Shown: positions 31,735-43,500 of the stretch, one piece after another
Position numbering within the stretch: position 1 is the stretch's first letter
Layout of the letters: every line of letters begins with the position of its first letter
NCBI GenBank assembly: GCA_905221605.1
Contig: CAJNDS010001001.1
Span: 611,549-675,548 of the forward strand
Source: Symbiodinium natans
Lineage: Eukaryota > Sar > Dinophyceae > Suessiales > Symbiodiniaceae
Direction: 5' to 3'
DNA length: 64,000 bases
Position numbers and translations under genes: made by a program
The notes under the pieces: model-generated
The model's database searches: none
The model's input: the letters and a program-made list of their open reading frames with translations, nothing else
Told to the model about the DNA's origin: nothing

Positions 31735-32100
31735 TGTGGGGGGGGGGGGGTGTCTTAAGCAAATCGTGTTTCAGGTTAATGGTTTTAGAGGACATCATTC
31801 AGTGGGTCTTCGGGGTGTGGGGGGGGGGGGGGGGGGGGGTGGGGGCATGAATGTCGGCGTGCGGAGGCAGTCCTCACAACAAGCACGTTATTCCAGCATA
31901 TTTCCCTTGTAGGGTTTAAGTTTTTTGTTTGTACAGAACACAGCGGCGGGGGGAACTATAAATAGTTTGTTTAGTTCGGTTCTATGGGAAGCTTAGTTTC
32001 TTGCGGCTTTAGAACTATTGCTGCTCTGTTGTTGCATGCAAGTTCTTGGCTGGGACTTTTCGAGGATCTACCCAAGCCCCCCTTTGATTTTGAACCCAGA
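31735..32100. other. Gene-free stretch with two poly-G tracts
   Basis: Poly-G at about 31739-31750 and 31821-31838. No coding frame worth calling. Confidence 0.5.
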
Positions 32101-33841
32101 CGATTGTCCTAAACCCTATAAGCCCCACATACCCTATAAACCTTGAAAACCTTTAAAACCCTATAACAGACCCATAAACCCTACAAACCCCATAACCCTA
32201 CAAACCAAACCCTCATAAACCCTAAACCCTAAACCCTAAACCCTAAACCCCTAACCCCTAAACCCTAAACCCTAAACCCTAAACCCTAAACCCAAACCCT
32301 AAACCTCAACACCATGACCCGGCCTGTCGCAGGTGACGTCCGAGGAGCAGTTGAGTTCCCCCAAGCAGCGCAGCTTCCCCAGCTGATTTAGCACCTTTGG
32401 GTTGGGGCTTAGGGTTTAGGGTTTAGGGTTTAGGGTTTCGGGTTTAGGGTTTAGGGTTCAGCGCGTTTTTGTGACGAACCGCATAGCTGCATTCAGGGCT
32501 TTGCAGGGTTTTTGTGCTTAGGGCTTAGGGTGGAGAGATTCACTACCTTTGCAACCTTCAAACCCGAAAAACCCGAAGCCCCAACAACTCCCCAAGATCC
32601 CAAACCCATATCCCACAAAACCCGGAAGCATCAAATTTAAGGGCTTGGGGTTGAGGGTTCAAAAAGGATCTGCGTGAGGGCTTCCTTATGCTGTAAAGAA
32701 CCTCATTCCCAGCTATGGCCTAATGGTATAGCACGCCTCTATCGATCACTTACCACTAGAAATCGAACATCGAACCGAACCGTTCCCATCAATGCTACCA
32801 ATACTTTATGGAGTAACAATCGGTAATATATCGGTTATGATCGAACCGGTTGATTACATCCATGTTCAGGGGATTTTGGGGGACTAGGGCGACTAGGGAG
32901 TCAGGATCCCCAATATACTCGCCAAGTTCTCGACGTTTGGGCGTGTGTGTCGGGTCCGTAGAACGAAAACGACGGCCCCCTTGAACTACGGTGCCCAGAA
33001 AGGGAAAAGCGCAAGACTCAGACCGCGTGCACATGCAGCTCAGGCTGCAAACCCCCCCCCCCCCCCCCCCCCCCCTCGCCCTGCGCTCCCCTAAGCCCTA
33101 AACCCTAAACCCCCCGCACTCCCTTCTGAGGCCGGGGCAGTGCAGGCCGCTTCTAACCTGCTGCTCGGCGAGTAGAGGAGCTGGAAGCTGGCATTGCCGC
33201 CGACCCTTGCTCGGCTGTGGATTGGGTCCGGGCCCTCTAAACCCTAAACCCTAAACCCTAAATCCTAAACCCTATATAAACCCTAAACCCTACTCCTGAA
33301 ACGAGGAAGCCTTCGAGCCTTTCTTTGCGTAGGTTACCCTGAAAAGACTTGTGGGCTCTAAACCCTAAACCCTAAACTCCAGGCTTGTCAATTGTAGCGT
33401 TTAAGATTTTCAGATCCTTAGAGCTTCGAGGGTTAGCCTTAGGGTTTACCCGACACCGAAACCTGAGGGGTTGTAGAACAAACAGATGCGAGATAAACAA
33501 CCATTTAGGGTTCAGGGTTTAGGGTTTAGGGATCTTGGCGTGTAGGTCCACGGATGGGAGCACGCTCTCAAAGCAGGCTTCAGTGTGGCACGCCCCTTTG
33601 CAGCCCAGGTCTCTTGCGGGCAGCCTGTTCGCACGCCCTACAACCTCCAACCCCAAACCCAAAGCCTTACACCCCTTCTTAAACCCTAAACCCTAAACCC
33701 TACACCCTAAACCCTAATTGCATCTGGCGGCCCAAATCGCCAATCCACGGGCCCGGCCGGGACCCCGGTGTTGGCCGGGGCTTCAGAGGAACTGCCAGGC
33801 CAGCAGCCATCATGTGAGTTTCGGGTGTGTAGGGTTTAGGG

Positions 33842-33927
33842 TTTAGGGTTTAGGGTTTAGGGTTGAGGGTTTAGGGTTTAGGGTTTAGGGTTTAGGGTTC
33901 AGGGTTTAGGGTTTAGGGTTCAGGGAT
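33842..33927 (+). repeat. Internal telomere-like array with TTGAGGG/TTCAGGG variants
   Basis: About 12 units in the TTTAGGG orientation. Confidence 0.92.
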
Positions 33928-34395
33928 GCTCACGTTTGGGGTGCCATGAAGAGGGACCACGGTTCAGCACAACCTACAGCTCTTGCTTTATGCTAAAGAC
34001 CGCTACCGTGTGGTTTGGGGTGCCTGGGCCACTGGCGTTGAGGCTTGAAATGTAAGGATTTGAGATCGAAGGCTGTAAGCTCCTAAAATACGTGGGCCTT
34101 TCAATCGCAAGAGATGGTCAGTTCTGTAGGTTGTGGGCTCTTTCCGTCGGTGCCCTGAAACAGGGCCTTGGCAAGACAGGGATTGTGGACAACTGCCGCC
34201 GAAGACATTGAAAACCAAGTCAGCCCTGAAAAGGGGTTTTGGTTCATCTGGCCTTCATAGCTTCATGTGGCCCCCTAAACCCTAAACCCTAAACCCTACA
34301 CCCCAAACCCTAAACACTAAACCCTACACCCTAAGGTTCATGTGGTCCTCAGGGTTGCTGTTTGGGGCCAGGACCTCGATGGACCTTCAATGCTC

Positions 34396-34447
34396 ACCAC
34401 TGTCGTCGAGGAGGTGGTGAACCTTGGGTGCTGCTGCTGGAATGCCT
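34396..34447 (-). CDS. Possible exon with GTGAGC donor
   Basis: AG acceptor (CAAACAG|AGG) and donor GACAGTG|GTGAGC bracket a frame reading GIPAAAPKVHHLLDD. Short and unsupported by a paralogue. Confidence 0.28.
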
Positions 34448-34750
34448 CTGTTTGGTTCAGGGTTTAGGGTTTAGGGTTTAGGGTTTAGGGTTTAGGGTTT
34501 AGGGTTTAGGGTTTAGGGTTAGGGTTCAGGGTTTAGGGTTCAAGGTTTAGGGTTTAGGGTCACTTTGCAGGGTAACCTCGAACCTAAAATACAAAGGGAA
34601 CAGGGCAGCAATGGGCTGCCAAGAGGAGATGTCTTCCCAGTTCGCAGCTTTTGGTACCAAAGACCTGCAGAGTCCCCTGCAGGAGTACGTTCTGCACACT
34701 CCCTAAACCCTAAACCCTAAACCCTAAACCCTAAACCCTAAACCCTAAAC

Positions 34751-34847
34751 CAGCTAGACCTTAGGTAGGCGTGTATATTGCGCTCTTCCGGACACTTTGC
34801 CTTCAAAGTCTGCACCCAGAAACTGCAGCCCCAACACTCCCGGGTAC
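34751..34847 (-). CDS. Exon candidate, unrecognised
   Basis: Acceptor TTGGAG|GTACCC and donor TAGCTG|GTTTAGGG, open throughout: CWGCSFWVQTLKAKCPEER and on. CCCTAAA on the low side, TTTAGGG on the high side. Function unknown. Confidence 0.42.
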
Positions 34848-36881
34848 CTCCAAACCTTGGTTTCGGGCTTAGGGTTTTCCGGTTTAGGGTTTGGGTTTAG
34901 GGTTTAGGGTTTAGGGTTTAGGGTTTAGGGTTTAGGCTTTAGGGTTTAGGGTTTAGGGCTAGGCGTTCCAAGCAGCAAGCTGGTGTCAAGGCCATGACAT
35001 TGCCTAAGCTGCTCAAGGCAAAACCCTACACCTCCAACCCCATGGAATAGCAGGTAAGTGTCCCAAAATACTAGGGTAGGTTTGGAGGCCCTGTAAAGTC
35101 TAGACTCTTATGGCTTCGTAAGGATTATGCAGGGGACTAAGGTTAGTAAAGTTAGAGATTATGTTCAAACCCGCCCTGAAGACTAAGTTACAAGACTAAA
35201 CTGCAACGAGCACCCTAAATCCAAAACCCGTCCCTGTGAACAATCTTGCTTTTTGGGGGTATCATCCTCTTCCACACAAGCAGGGCCAAACATGTGTCAT
35301 CCCAATTTCATTTTGTTTTCCCCGGAACACATGTGTGCAAAAAGCAGAAGATGCCCTGCTTGCCTCAGGCATCTCCGGGCGAGGACTTCGTGTTTAGGGT
35401 ATAGGGTCGAGTGTTTCAGGCTTAGGCTGCAGGATTTCGCATCGCACACCCCATCTCGGACAGGTCCGATGAACACCCCCGCTGGAAGAAGCCAACACCT
35501 TGCCTTCGCGTGGGCTCGCGCTGCCGAACCCCTGATAAGATTCCTGCATGTTACGGTTTAGGGTTTAGGGTTTAGGGACTTCCTGTCACGTGCGTCCGGC
35601 TTCCCAATTCAACATCCACCGACCTGGGAGGCCGGCCACGCTTGAGGCATTCCCCGTGACCACTAGCCGAAGCCAAAAAACGCGAGATGCTGAACCCTAA
35701 GCCCCAAGACCTAAACCCCACCTAAACCCTAAACCCTAAACCCTAAACCCTAAACCCTAAACGCCCCCAAAAGGATGGCCGGGAGTCCACCAACGGTCCG
35801 CGCCCTTTCTCATGACCACCCCTCGCCGCTTGATACCCACGCCTCGATGAAGGGCTTGGGGTTTAGGGTTCCGGGTTACAGGGTCTAGGGCTTCGGCTTT
35901 AGGGTTTAGGGATAGGGTTCCGGGTTTAAGGGATGGAGGGCTTACCTTAAGAGGCAAAATCCTAGAAGGGTTTTCTTTTCCTACATAAGGTTTTCAGGGT
36001 TTTGGCTTCTCTTCCGACTCCCAACCCCCCCCCCACACCCCCCATTAAAGCAAAAATCAACAAACGAAACCCACAAAAACACCCTCACGAGATTCCCACG
36101 ATACTGGGGATGTCTTCGGGGCGGGGGGGCTGCCCGTGAAAGCAAACCCTGGGTCTGAACATACTGTGTGTGAAGACCCCCCCCCCCTAGTTAATGAGTA
36201 TGAGCTATCTACGAATATTTTGTCTTTCAACACGTATGTTATATTTTTGCTAAAGGTCTTGAGAGGTCTTACAAGTTCAGAAGAATGAATAAGAATACAC
36301 AAACGAGATCAATCCTCACATGAGCGAGGGACAAAATCACTTTAGACGGTGAAAGGTCGCGGAATACCATGTTATCGCTTTACGTGGGGCCCATATCGCT
36401 TTACATATTATGGGACTGCGGGACCCATTTGTCTGAATGTGCAAACTAATGTTCTCGCTCTAGGTGGGGCCCATATCGCTCTCCAGGGTTTACTGATGTT
36501 CGTAACAACTCGTGTCCACCGTAGTACTGGCTGGACAAACATAATTCTGGCAGGCGCCGGCAGGCGCTCACATTGGAATTCTATGTAGTTCCATATGTAT
36601 GCCTCTTCTAATGGTTCTAAAAATAATGAAGACGAAGCCGAACTGTAAATAGAAGTCGGAGAAAGTCTGCATCACATCCAGCCCGAGGCAGGTCCCGCCA
36701 AAAAGAAAACTGCAAAGACATTTTGCAACGAAAAGCAAAGCTTATATTGCACAAGGTCTCCTGTTCCAGAACTGTATCCTAAACCCTAAACCCAAAACCC
36801 TCAACCCCAAGCCCGAAACCCGAAACCCGAAACCCTAAACCCTAAACCCTAAACCCTAAACCCTAACCCCCCCCCCCCCCC

Positions 36882-36977
36882 TTTTTGCTGGAAGCCCGAG
36901 GTTGCCATGGTGCCTGCTTTATCCAGCGCGGAATGCGCGAAGTGTATGGCCAGGGTCATCCGTTTCTGGATCACCTC
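36882..36977 (-). CDS. Locus B exon 9 (HFAH motif)
   Basis: Acceptor AACCCCAG|GAG, phase 0. Encodes EVIQKRMTLAIHFAHSALDK, then MATSGFQQK, before running into a poly-G tract (poly-C on the plus strand, about 36867-36881). A GC donor at TCGG|GCTTCC corresponds in position to a possible one in locus A. The 3' end is uncertain. Confidence 0.72.
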
Positions 36978-37614
36978 CTGGGGTTTAGGGTTTAGGGTTT
37001 AGGGTTTAGGGATTAGGGTTTAGGGTTTAGGCTTCTTGCACGCAGAGCAGGCTGGTGTTCGAACTTAGGCTTAAGGGTTTCCAAGCCCTAAACCGTAACC
37101 CAAACCCGAAACTTGAACCCCTAAACCCTAAACCCCAAACCCGAAACCCTAAACTCCCCTCGAACCCTGGGATCCCTCGTGTGCTGCATCAAGATCTTCT
37201 TCAACGCAGCCCAGTGGCTGAACAACAATCGCGGTACTTCTGGCCGCCGTAAACCCTAAACCCTAAACCCTAAGCCCTGAACCCTAAACCCAAAACCCGA
37301 AACTTTGCTTTACAACCCCAAACACGGTGTTGAAACCAGCCTCCCAGGCCCCCGACCCGACACTTTGTCATACATCCCAAGGTGCACAGCGCGGATTCAG
37401 AAGATCCTTCCATTCCTTGGAACTAGGGTTTAGAGTGTAGAGTTTAGGGTGTAGGGGCTCAGGCGGTTGAAATTGTTTTCGCCTCCCTCCTAGCTGAGTG
37501 GAGGGCTGGAAACTAATTAGCTGCGAAGGCCTAGGTTGTTGAAGGTCCCTGTGCGATGTGAGGATGCCAATATACAGAGTAAGTCACACCCCAGACACGC
37601 TCAGAAAGCTATCC

Positions 37615-37686
<72 letters not shown>

Positions 37687-40484
37687 ACCCCAATGTACCC
37701 TAAACCCCTAAAACCCTAAAACCCTAAAATCTACTTTAAACCCTGAACCCTAAAACCCCAAAAACCCCAATCCCTATTCGAACATGCTCTGCTTGAAGGT
37801 TCATGGTACTTATTAACCTAATATAGCTGTACTTACAACTGTACTTATTCACCATATTCGGGCACTTCAGGGGCTGATAAATGGGTAAAAAGTACAGCTA
37901 TCATTGGTTAGTAAGTACGCTGGACCTCCAAGTAGATCCTAAACCCTAAACCCTAAACCCTAAACCCGAAACCCTAAACCCTAAACCCTAAACCCTAAAC
38001 CCTAAACCCTAAACCCTAAACCCTGTTATGGTTTGTTAATAGGTACCATGAACCTCCAAGTGCTTCCAGAAGTCGTGGGCATCGGCGATGACGTTGATGA
38101 AGATGAACTCCCGCTGCGGCTGCATCTCCAGAGCCTCTTTTGGTTTAGGGTGTAGGGTGTTAGGGTGTAGGGTGTAGGGTGTAGGGTTTAGGGTTTAGGG
38201 TGTAGGGTGTAGGGTGTAGGGTGTAGGGTGTAGGGTTTAGGGTTTAGGGTTTAGGGTTTAGGGTTTAGGGTTTAGGGTTTAGGGTTTAGGGTTTCGGGTT
38301 TCGGGTTTAGGGTTTGGGGTTTAGGGTTTAGGGTTTAGGGTTTGGGGTTTAGGGTTTCGAGTTTAGGGTTTGGGGTTTGGGGTTTGGGGTTTAGGGTTTA
38401 GGGCCGGGTTCTTGTTTTGAGGAACGGGTTTGAGGGTTAAGGAGTTTTGTTACAAGGAACTTCAAGCAGAAGTTACAACAGCAAGGGAATCAGATGAATT
38501 GCTTCAAGTACTAGGAAGTTACCAGAACAAGAACGTCAGGATGCAAACGATGAACCCATCATTCTCATAGCAACTCTGTAGGAGATCCTTAGCTTGATAG
38601 CCTAGTAACCATTTTTGCATCCAGGCATAAAGCCCTAAACCCTAAACCCCTTTTTGGTTTGGCTACTTTATAAGGGACCCACAACCCAAAAAAAGGGTAA
38701 AGGGTACCACTGGGCTACCAAGTTAGCAAGAACCCAGGGCGTTCTTTCAAGTTCACCCGACACGCGCGTTCGGCCGGTTCCGACTCCCCCACTCCTGTGC
38801 GGATTTTCTAGGGTTTAGGGTTTAGGGTTTGGGGTTTAGGGTTTAGGTTTTCGGGTTTAAGGTGGCCACGAACTTTTGTTTCAGGCTGAGGGTTCGATTT
38901 CAGGGGGGGGGGGGTGATGGAAAGGCACCCTGGATTCTTAGGTGGCTTAGGGTTCGTAGAGCGAAGCTTTGGACTCTTTCGTGCCATACAGTACTTGGAG
39001 GGTGGTGACTTAGAAGTAGCGTTCTAAGTATCCTAAACAAGGTCTTTGTTAACCATTGTAACCCTAAACCCTAAACCCTAAACCCCTAGGCTATAAGTAC
39101 CCCAAATTCGCCTCCACGTAGCTCTGATAGTCAGCCTAAACCCTAAACCCTAAACCCTAAACCCTAAACCCTAAACCCTAAACCCTAAACCCTAAACCCT
39201 AAACCCTAAACCCTAAACCCTAAACCCTAAACCCTAAACCCTAAACCCTAAACCCTAAACCCTAACCTAAACCCTAAACCCTAAACCCTAAACCCTAAAC
39301 CCTAAACCCTAAACCCTAAACCCTAAACCCTAAACCCTAAACCCTAAACCCTAAACCCTAAACCCTAAACCCAGCCCCTGCCTCCATGGAGTGCATATCG
39401 GAGAAGAGCTGATCCCGAAGATGCCCCGGAGAGCCTCGTGGTGTAGGGTTTAGGGTTTAGGGTTTAGGGTTTAGGGTTTAGGGTTTAGGGTTTAGGGTTT
39501 AGGGTTTAGGGTTTAGGGTTTAGGGTTTAGGGTTTAGGGTTTAGGGTTTAGGGCTAGGGCTTAGGGTTCAGGGCCCCCTGAATGACTTTCAGCCCTTGGG
39601 TGCTCAAAGTGCTACGTTTGAGGGTTTACCAGAACTGGGCCTCCATGTTCAGAAGCCAAACCCGAAACCCTAAACCCTAAACCCCAAACCCTAAACCCTG
39701 GCTGAGCAGGACTCACCACTGCCTGCCACCCAGGGTTCTCAACCGAAACCCCCCCCCCAAAGCTCCTCACGAAGCCGAAGCCGATTCTCACCCCAAACCC
39801 TAAACCCGAAACCCTAATCCCTAAACCCTAAACCCGAAACCCAGTCGAGAAGCCATGCTTCACGCCTTGCTCCAAGAGCCTCCTGCGAACAAGGACTCGG
39901 GGCAGGCCTTGACAAAACCTTGAAGCTGAGGGCCTATACCCGTAGTATGGGAAGTGTTTTTGTGAGCCATGGATATCACAGATTCACAATTCCTGTATAT
40001 ACAAACTGCACGCTTTCAAGAAACTGCAGTACAGTAAATACCAATGGGCCCATCGGCACTTATATGATCTTATTCAAGATTGTTTTTTTTTATAATATTG
40101 ATTGTACATACATTGCCAATGTTTCTTGATTGTTTATATCACATAACTGTTTTGTTTAATCACCGACCCATTTAATCAGCTCGTGAAAACATGAACCATG
40201 TTTATCCAAAGGTTAGCCAAAGGACCTATCGACCCTTCTCCGCGCTACAAGCCATAACTAAAACCCTTTTTTGACCCCGTGAGCTCGGACGGGTTCTCAA
40301 AGTCCTTGCCCTAAACCCTAAGCCCTAAACCCTAAACCCTCAACCCTGCTGCAACGAAAAGGGTGCCGTGATCTTTAGCTAATCAAGTTTTTGGGTCTGA
40401 ATGCAAAACTGAGTAGCTGAGTGAGTACACTTTACACTCTTTTGAGGGTACTATAATCCCCTATAGAACTGAAAGTGTACACCT

Positions 40485-40515
<31 letters not shown>

Positions 40516-43500
40516 GGGTTCAGGGTCCTTCGCAAGGTTGGCCCTTGAAACACTTTTCGGAAAGCCTGAAATATCCCATCGTCTGGCCTAGTTCACCCAA
40601 GAAACCTAACCCTTGAACCTGAATCCTAAACAACTAACAACTAAACCCTAAACCCTAAACCGTAACCCTAAACGCTAAACCCTAAACTCCAAATTCGAAA
40701 ACATCTCCCAGACCCCAAAACCTCCCAAACGAAAAACGCTCCTGGCCACCTTGCCCCACTGCTCCTTCGCTGCCCAAAGGAGCTGTTGTGAGCTTGAGGC
40801 TGTTAACTTGAAATGGAGGTTTCCGAAAAAGGAGGGGGGAGGGGGGGAGGGGGGGTTGGGGGGTCCTATAAGACTTGTAGAGTTTAGGGGTTTTGAAAGT
40901 TCAATGCGACAACAGACCATGCGAGGCGACCACCTCTCCGGAAACCAAGCGGCTAGCAAACACCGCAACAGGTCTAGGGAGAAAACTCAGGTAGGAGAGC
41001 TTCTACCCTAAACCCAAAACCCCAAAAGCTTCGGGCCTTAATTAAGCGCCGTGGGCTCCCTGAAGCTATGCGAAGCCAGCTCCATCGAAAACCTTTCTTT
41101 CGGCTACCTTACGAAACGAGGCCCCAAGCAAAACGCCTGACAGGCAACCCTACTCAGAGAGCCATAGGCACATGTAACCCGACTTTGTCAAGTGCCCAAA
41201 TGACCAACTGAACGTCCAAGTAACCCCTAAACCCTAAACCCCAAACCCTATACCCTGAACCCGGAACCCTGAACCCGGAACCCGGAACCCTCATCCCCAA
41301 ACCCCGAGGATCGGGTCGTGGTTTTGGGGAAATTCAGGAAGGCTTCAGCCTGTAAGGGGCCGAAGGCTTCAAAGCCTCTGAGGGGTAGTTAGATGGGCCC
41401 GGGAACTGGTCCCTTGCCTATGAAAAGGGTTCTGAAGTATGGGCCCTTTTGGGTTGTGGAGAGTATACAGGGGTGTATCAGGGGCTTATTACCGACTAAG
41501 GGCCCATGTAACTACCCTCAGAACTTAATCCCTGTTCCCCTAGGAGGAAAGAAGGATCCTTTCTGTTCATATATAAGAAAGCCCATAACCCAAAAAGTAA
41601 AAAGGATCCCGAACACTGCTCGAGAGAAACCCAGACGGGAAAGTTGCAGGCCTTACGGCCCCAAAAGCTTCTGAATGGCATTGGCTTCGGCCCAGGGCTG
41701 CCCAAAAGTTCATGCCGGGGGGCCCCCAAGGATTCACCCCCTAAACCCTAAACCCTAAACCCTAAACCCTAAACCCTAAACCCTAAACCCTAAACCCTAA
41801 ACCCTAAACCCTAAACCCCGCGGTTTCAGCCCACAAGGGCCGGATAGTTTCAGGGTCTCGGGCCCTAAGCCCTACAACTTTCTTCAGAAGGGCCTTGGCT
41901 TCCTCCAGGCCTCAAAACGATTGCAACATGAGCTCCCCCCAATGCTGATGAAACCTACACCCTAAACCCTAAACCCTAAACCTTAAAACCTAAACCCTAA
42001 ACCCTAGACAGTGCCAGACAAAGTCGCCTTGGAGCCAGACATGAGGGCAGGGACATGTTGCTGGTAGACGGTGAAGGTCCCACTGTTTGGCAGCTCCTCA
42101 GTCGCTTGGCGACTTTTGCTGGGGGGGGGGGGGGGGGGGGGGGGGGGTTAGGGTTTAGGGTTTAGGGTTTTTGGTTTAGGTTTAGGGTTTAGGGTTTTTG
42201 GTTTAGGGTTTAGGTTTTGGATTTAGGGTTTAGGGTTTAGGGTTTACGGATACCCACTCCAAAGCACCCCAGCTGCCCGGCATCTTGCAGTAAGCCGCAA
42301 GGGTCTTCTCGCGCGTGGTGCGATGTACTACTGACATGCTCAGCTGCGTCCTAATCAACCTCCGGCTCTGTGCGGCTCCGCTCTCGAAAATTTGCAGCGC
42401 ACACACACACACACACCCTGCTTGAGAACAACCACGAAACTGCCCATTATCGCCGGTATTGTTATTATGACCATGATGGAGGTATCATCTCATTATGCAA
42501 ATGTGGTTTGGACTCCACGGGAGGATTCAGCCTAGGAAAAGATACATGGCCTCTGCTGCGTCTGGGGCAAAACTATATTTGTTTGGGTAATCCCTAACCT
42601 CACTAAACCCCTAAACCCCAAACCCTCCATAGAACTAGAAAAAACCTTCCAAAATCCATCGCATTCCTTGCGCCAAGCGTCCACATCAGGTGGGAGGTAT
42701 GTGGGGATGACATCATAATCAGACATCCAGCCGCCCCCCGCCATTTCCATCGCAAGATAGCGAATGTAGCACTGGTAGTCGTACCTGGGACAAGGAAGAA
42801 GGTGGCCCTATGCCCTAAACCCTAAACCGAGCCCGCATGAACCGTCATGAATCTTGAAAGGTGATTTATGGTTCATATGCACCCTAGGTTGCAGTGGCAT
42901 AAGGTACAGAATCCCGACTCGGATTATAGTTCGTCCGCCCGGGCTGGACCTGAGAAGCCGCAAACTCACGCGAGCTCCACATGGCTCGGAAAAAACCCTA
43001 CAGTACACCAAAAAGCAACCCTAGGCTTCACCCACTTATCTTCAGGATACCAGAAAGAGCCTTCATTTTCGAACACCCCCGGCGCGTGACAGGTCCTGAG
43101 CCAAAGTCAACACTTGTTTTCGAGCCTAACTTCTGGCTCGCAACATGAAAAAAGAGAAGCATCTTAGAGAGAACCCTACTAAACCTAAACCCTAAGCCCT
43201 ATAAACCCTAACTCCGCGTATAGGCACCCCAGGCGAGTACCAACCCCACATAGGCTTTTGGCCTTTGCCTCACACTACTCAGGGTTCTACGTAGGGCACC
43301 ACTGATTCAAGAACTCGTTAAACCAGCATTCCACCAACTTGAAACGCCCCAGAACCAAAGACCTCATGGAATCCGAGCTCAAGCCGGGCACAGCAGCAAG
43401 AAGCAAGCCCAAACCCGGAAATGATCAAGGGACAACAGGATGACCAAACCTGGACTTCAAGTTCACGAGGTTTACCTTGCAACAATTCCACACAAACTCT

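Noticed and set aside
32706-32775. tRNA-like A-box (TGGCCTAATGGTATAGCACGCC)
   Set aside because: A good A-box but the B box and stems are too poor for a tRNA; at most a tRNA-derived relic.
39131-39553. Chromosome end or telomere
   Set aside because: Arrays are short, internal, in both orientations and scattered over the whole window.
41821-41935. Minus-strand Leu/Glu/Lys-rich open stretch (LEEAKALLKK) as an extra locus B exon
   Set aside because: Exon 6 at 40722-40782 has the paralogue match and correct phase; adding this stretch breaks the phase.
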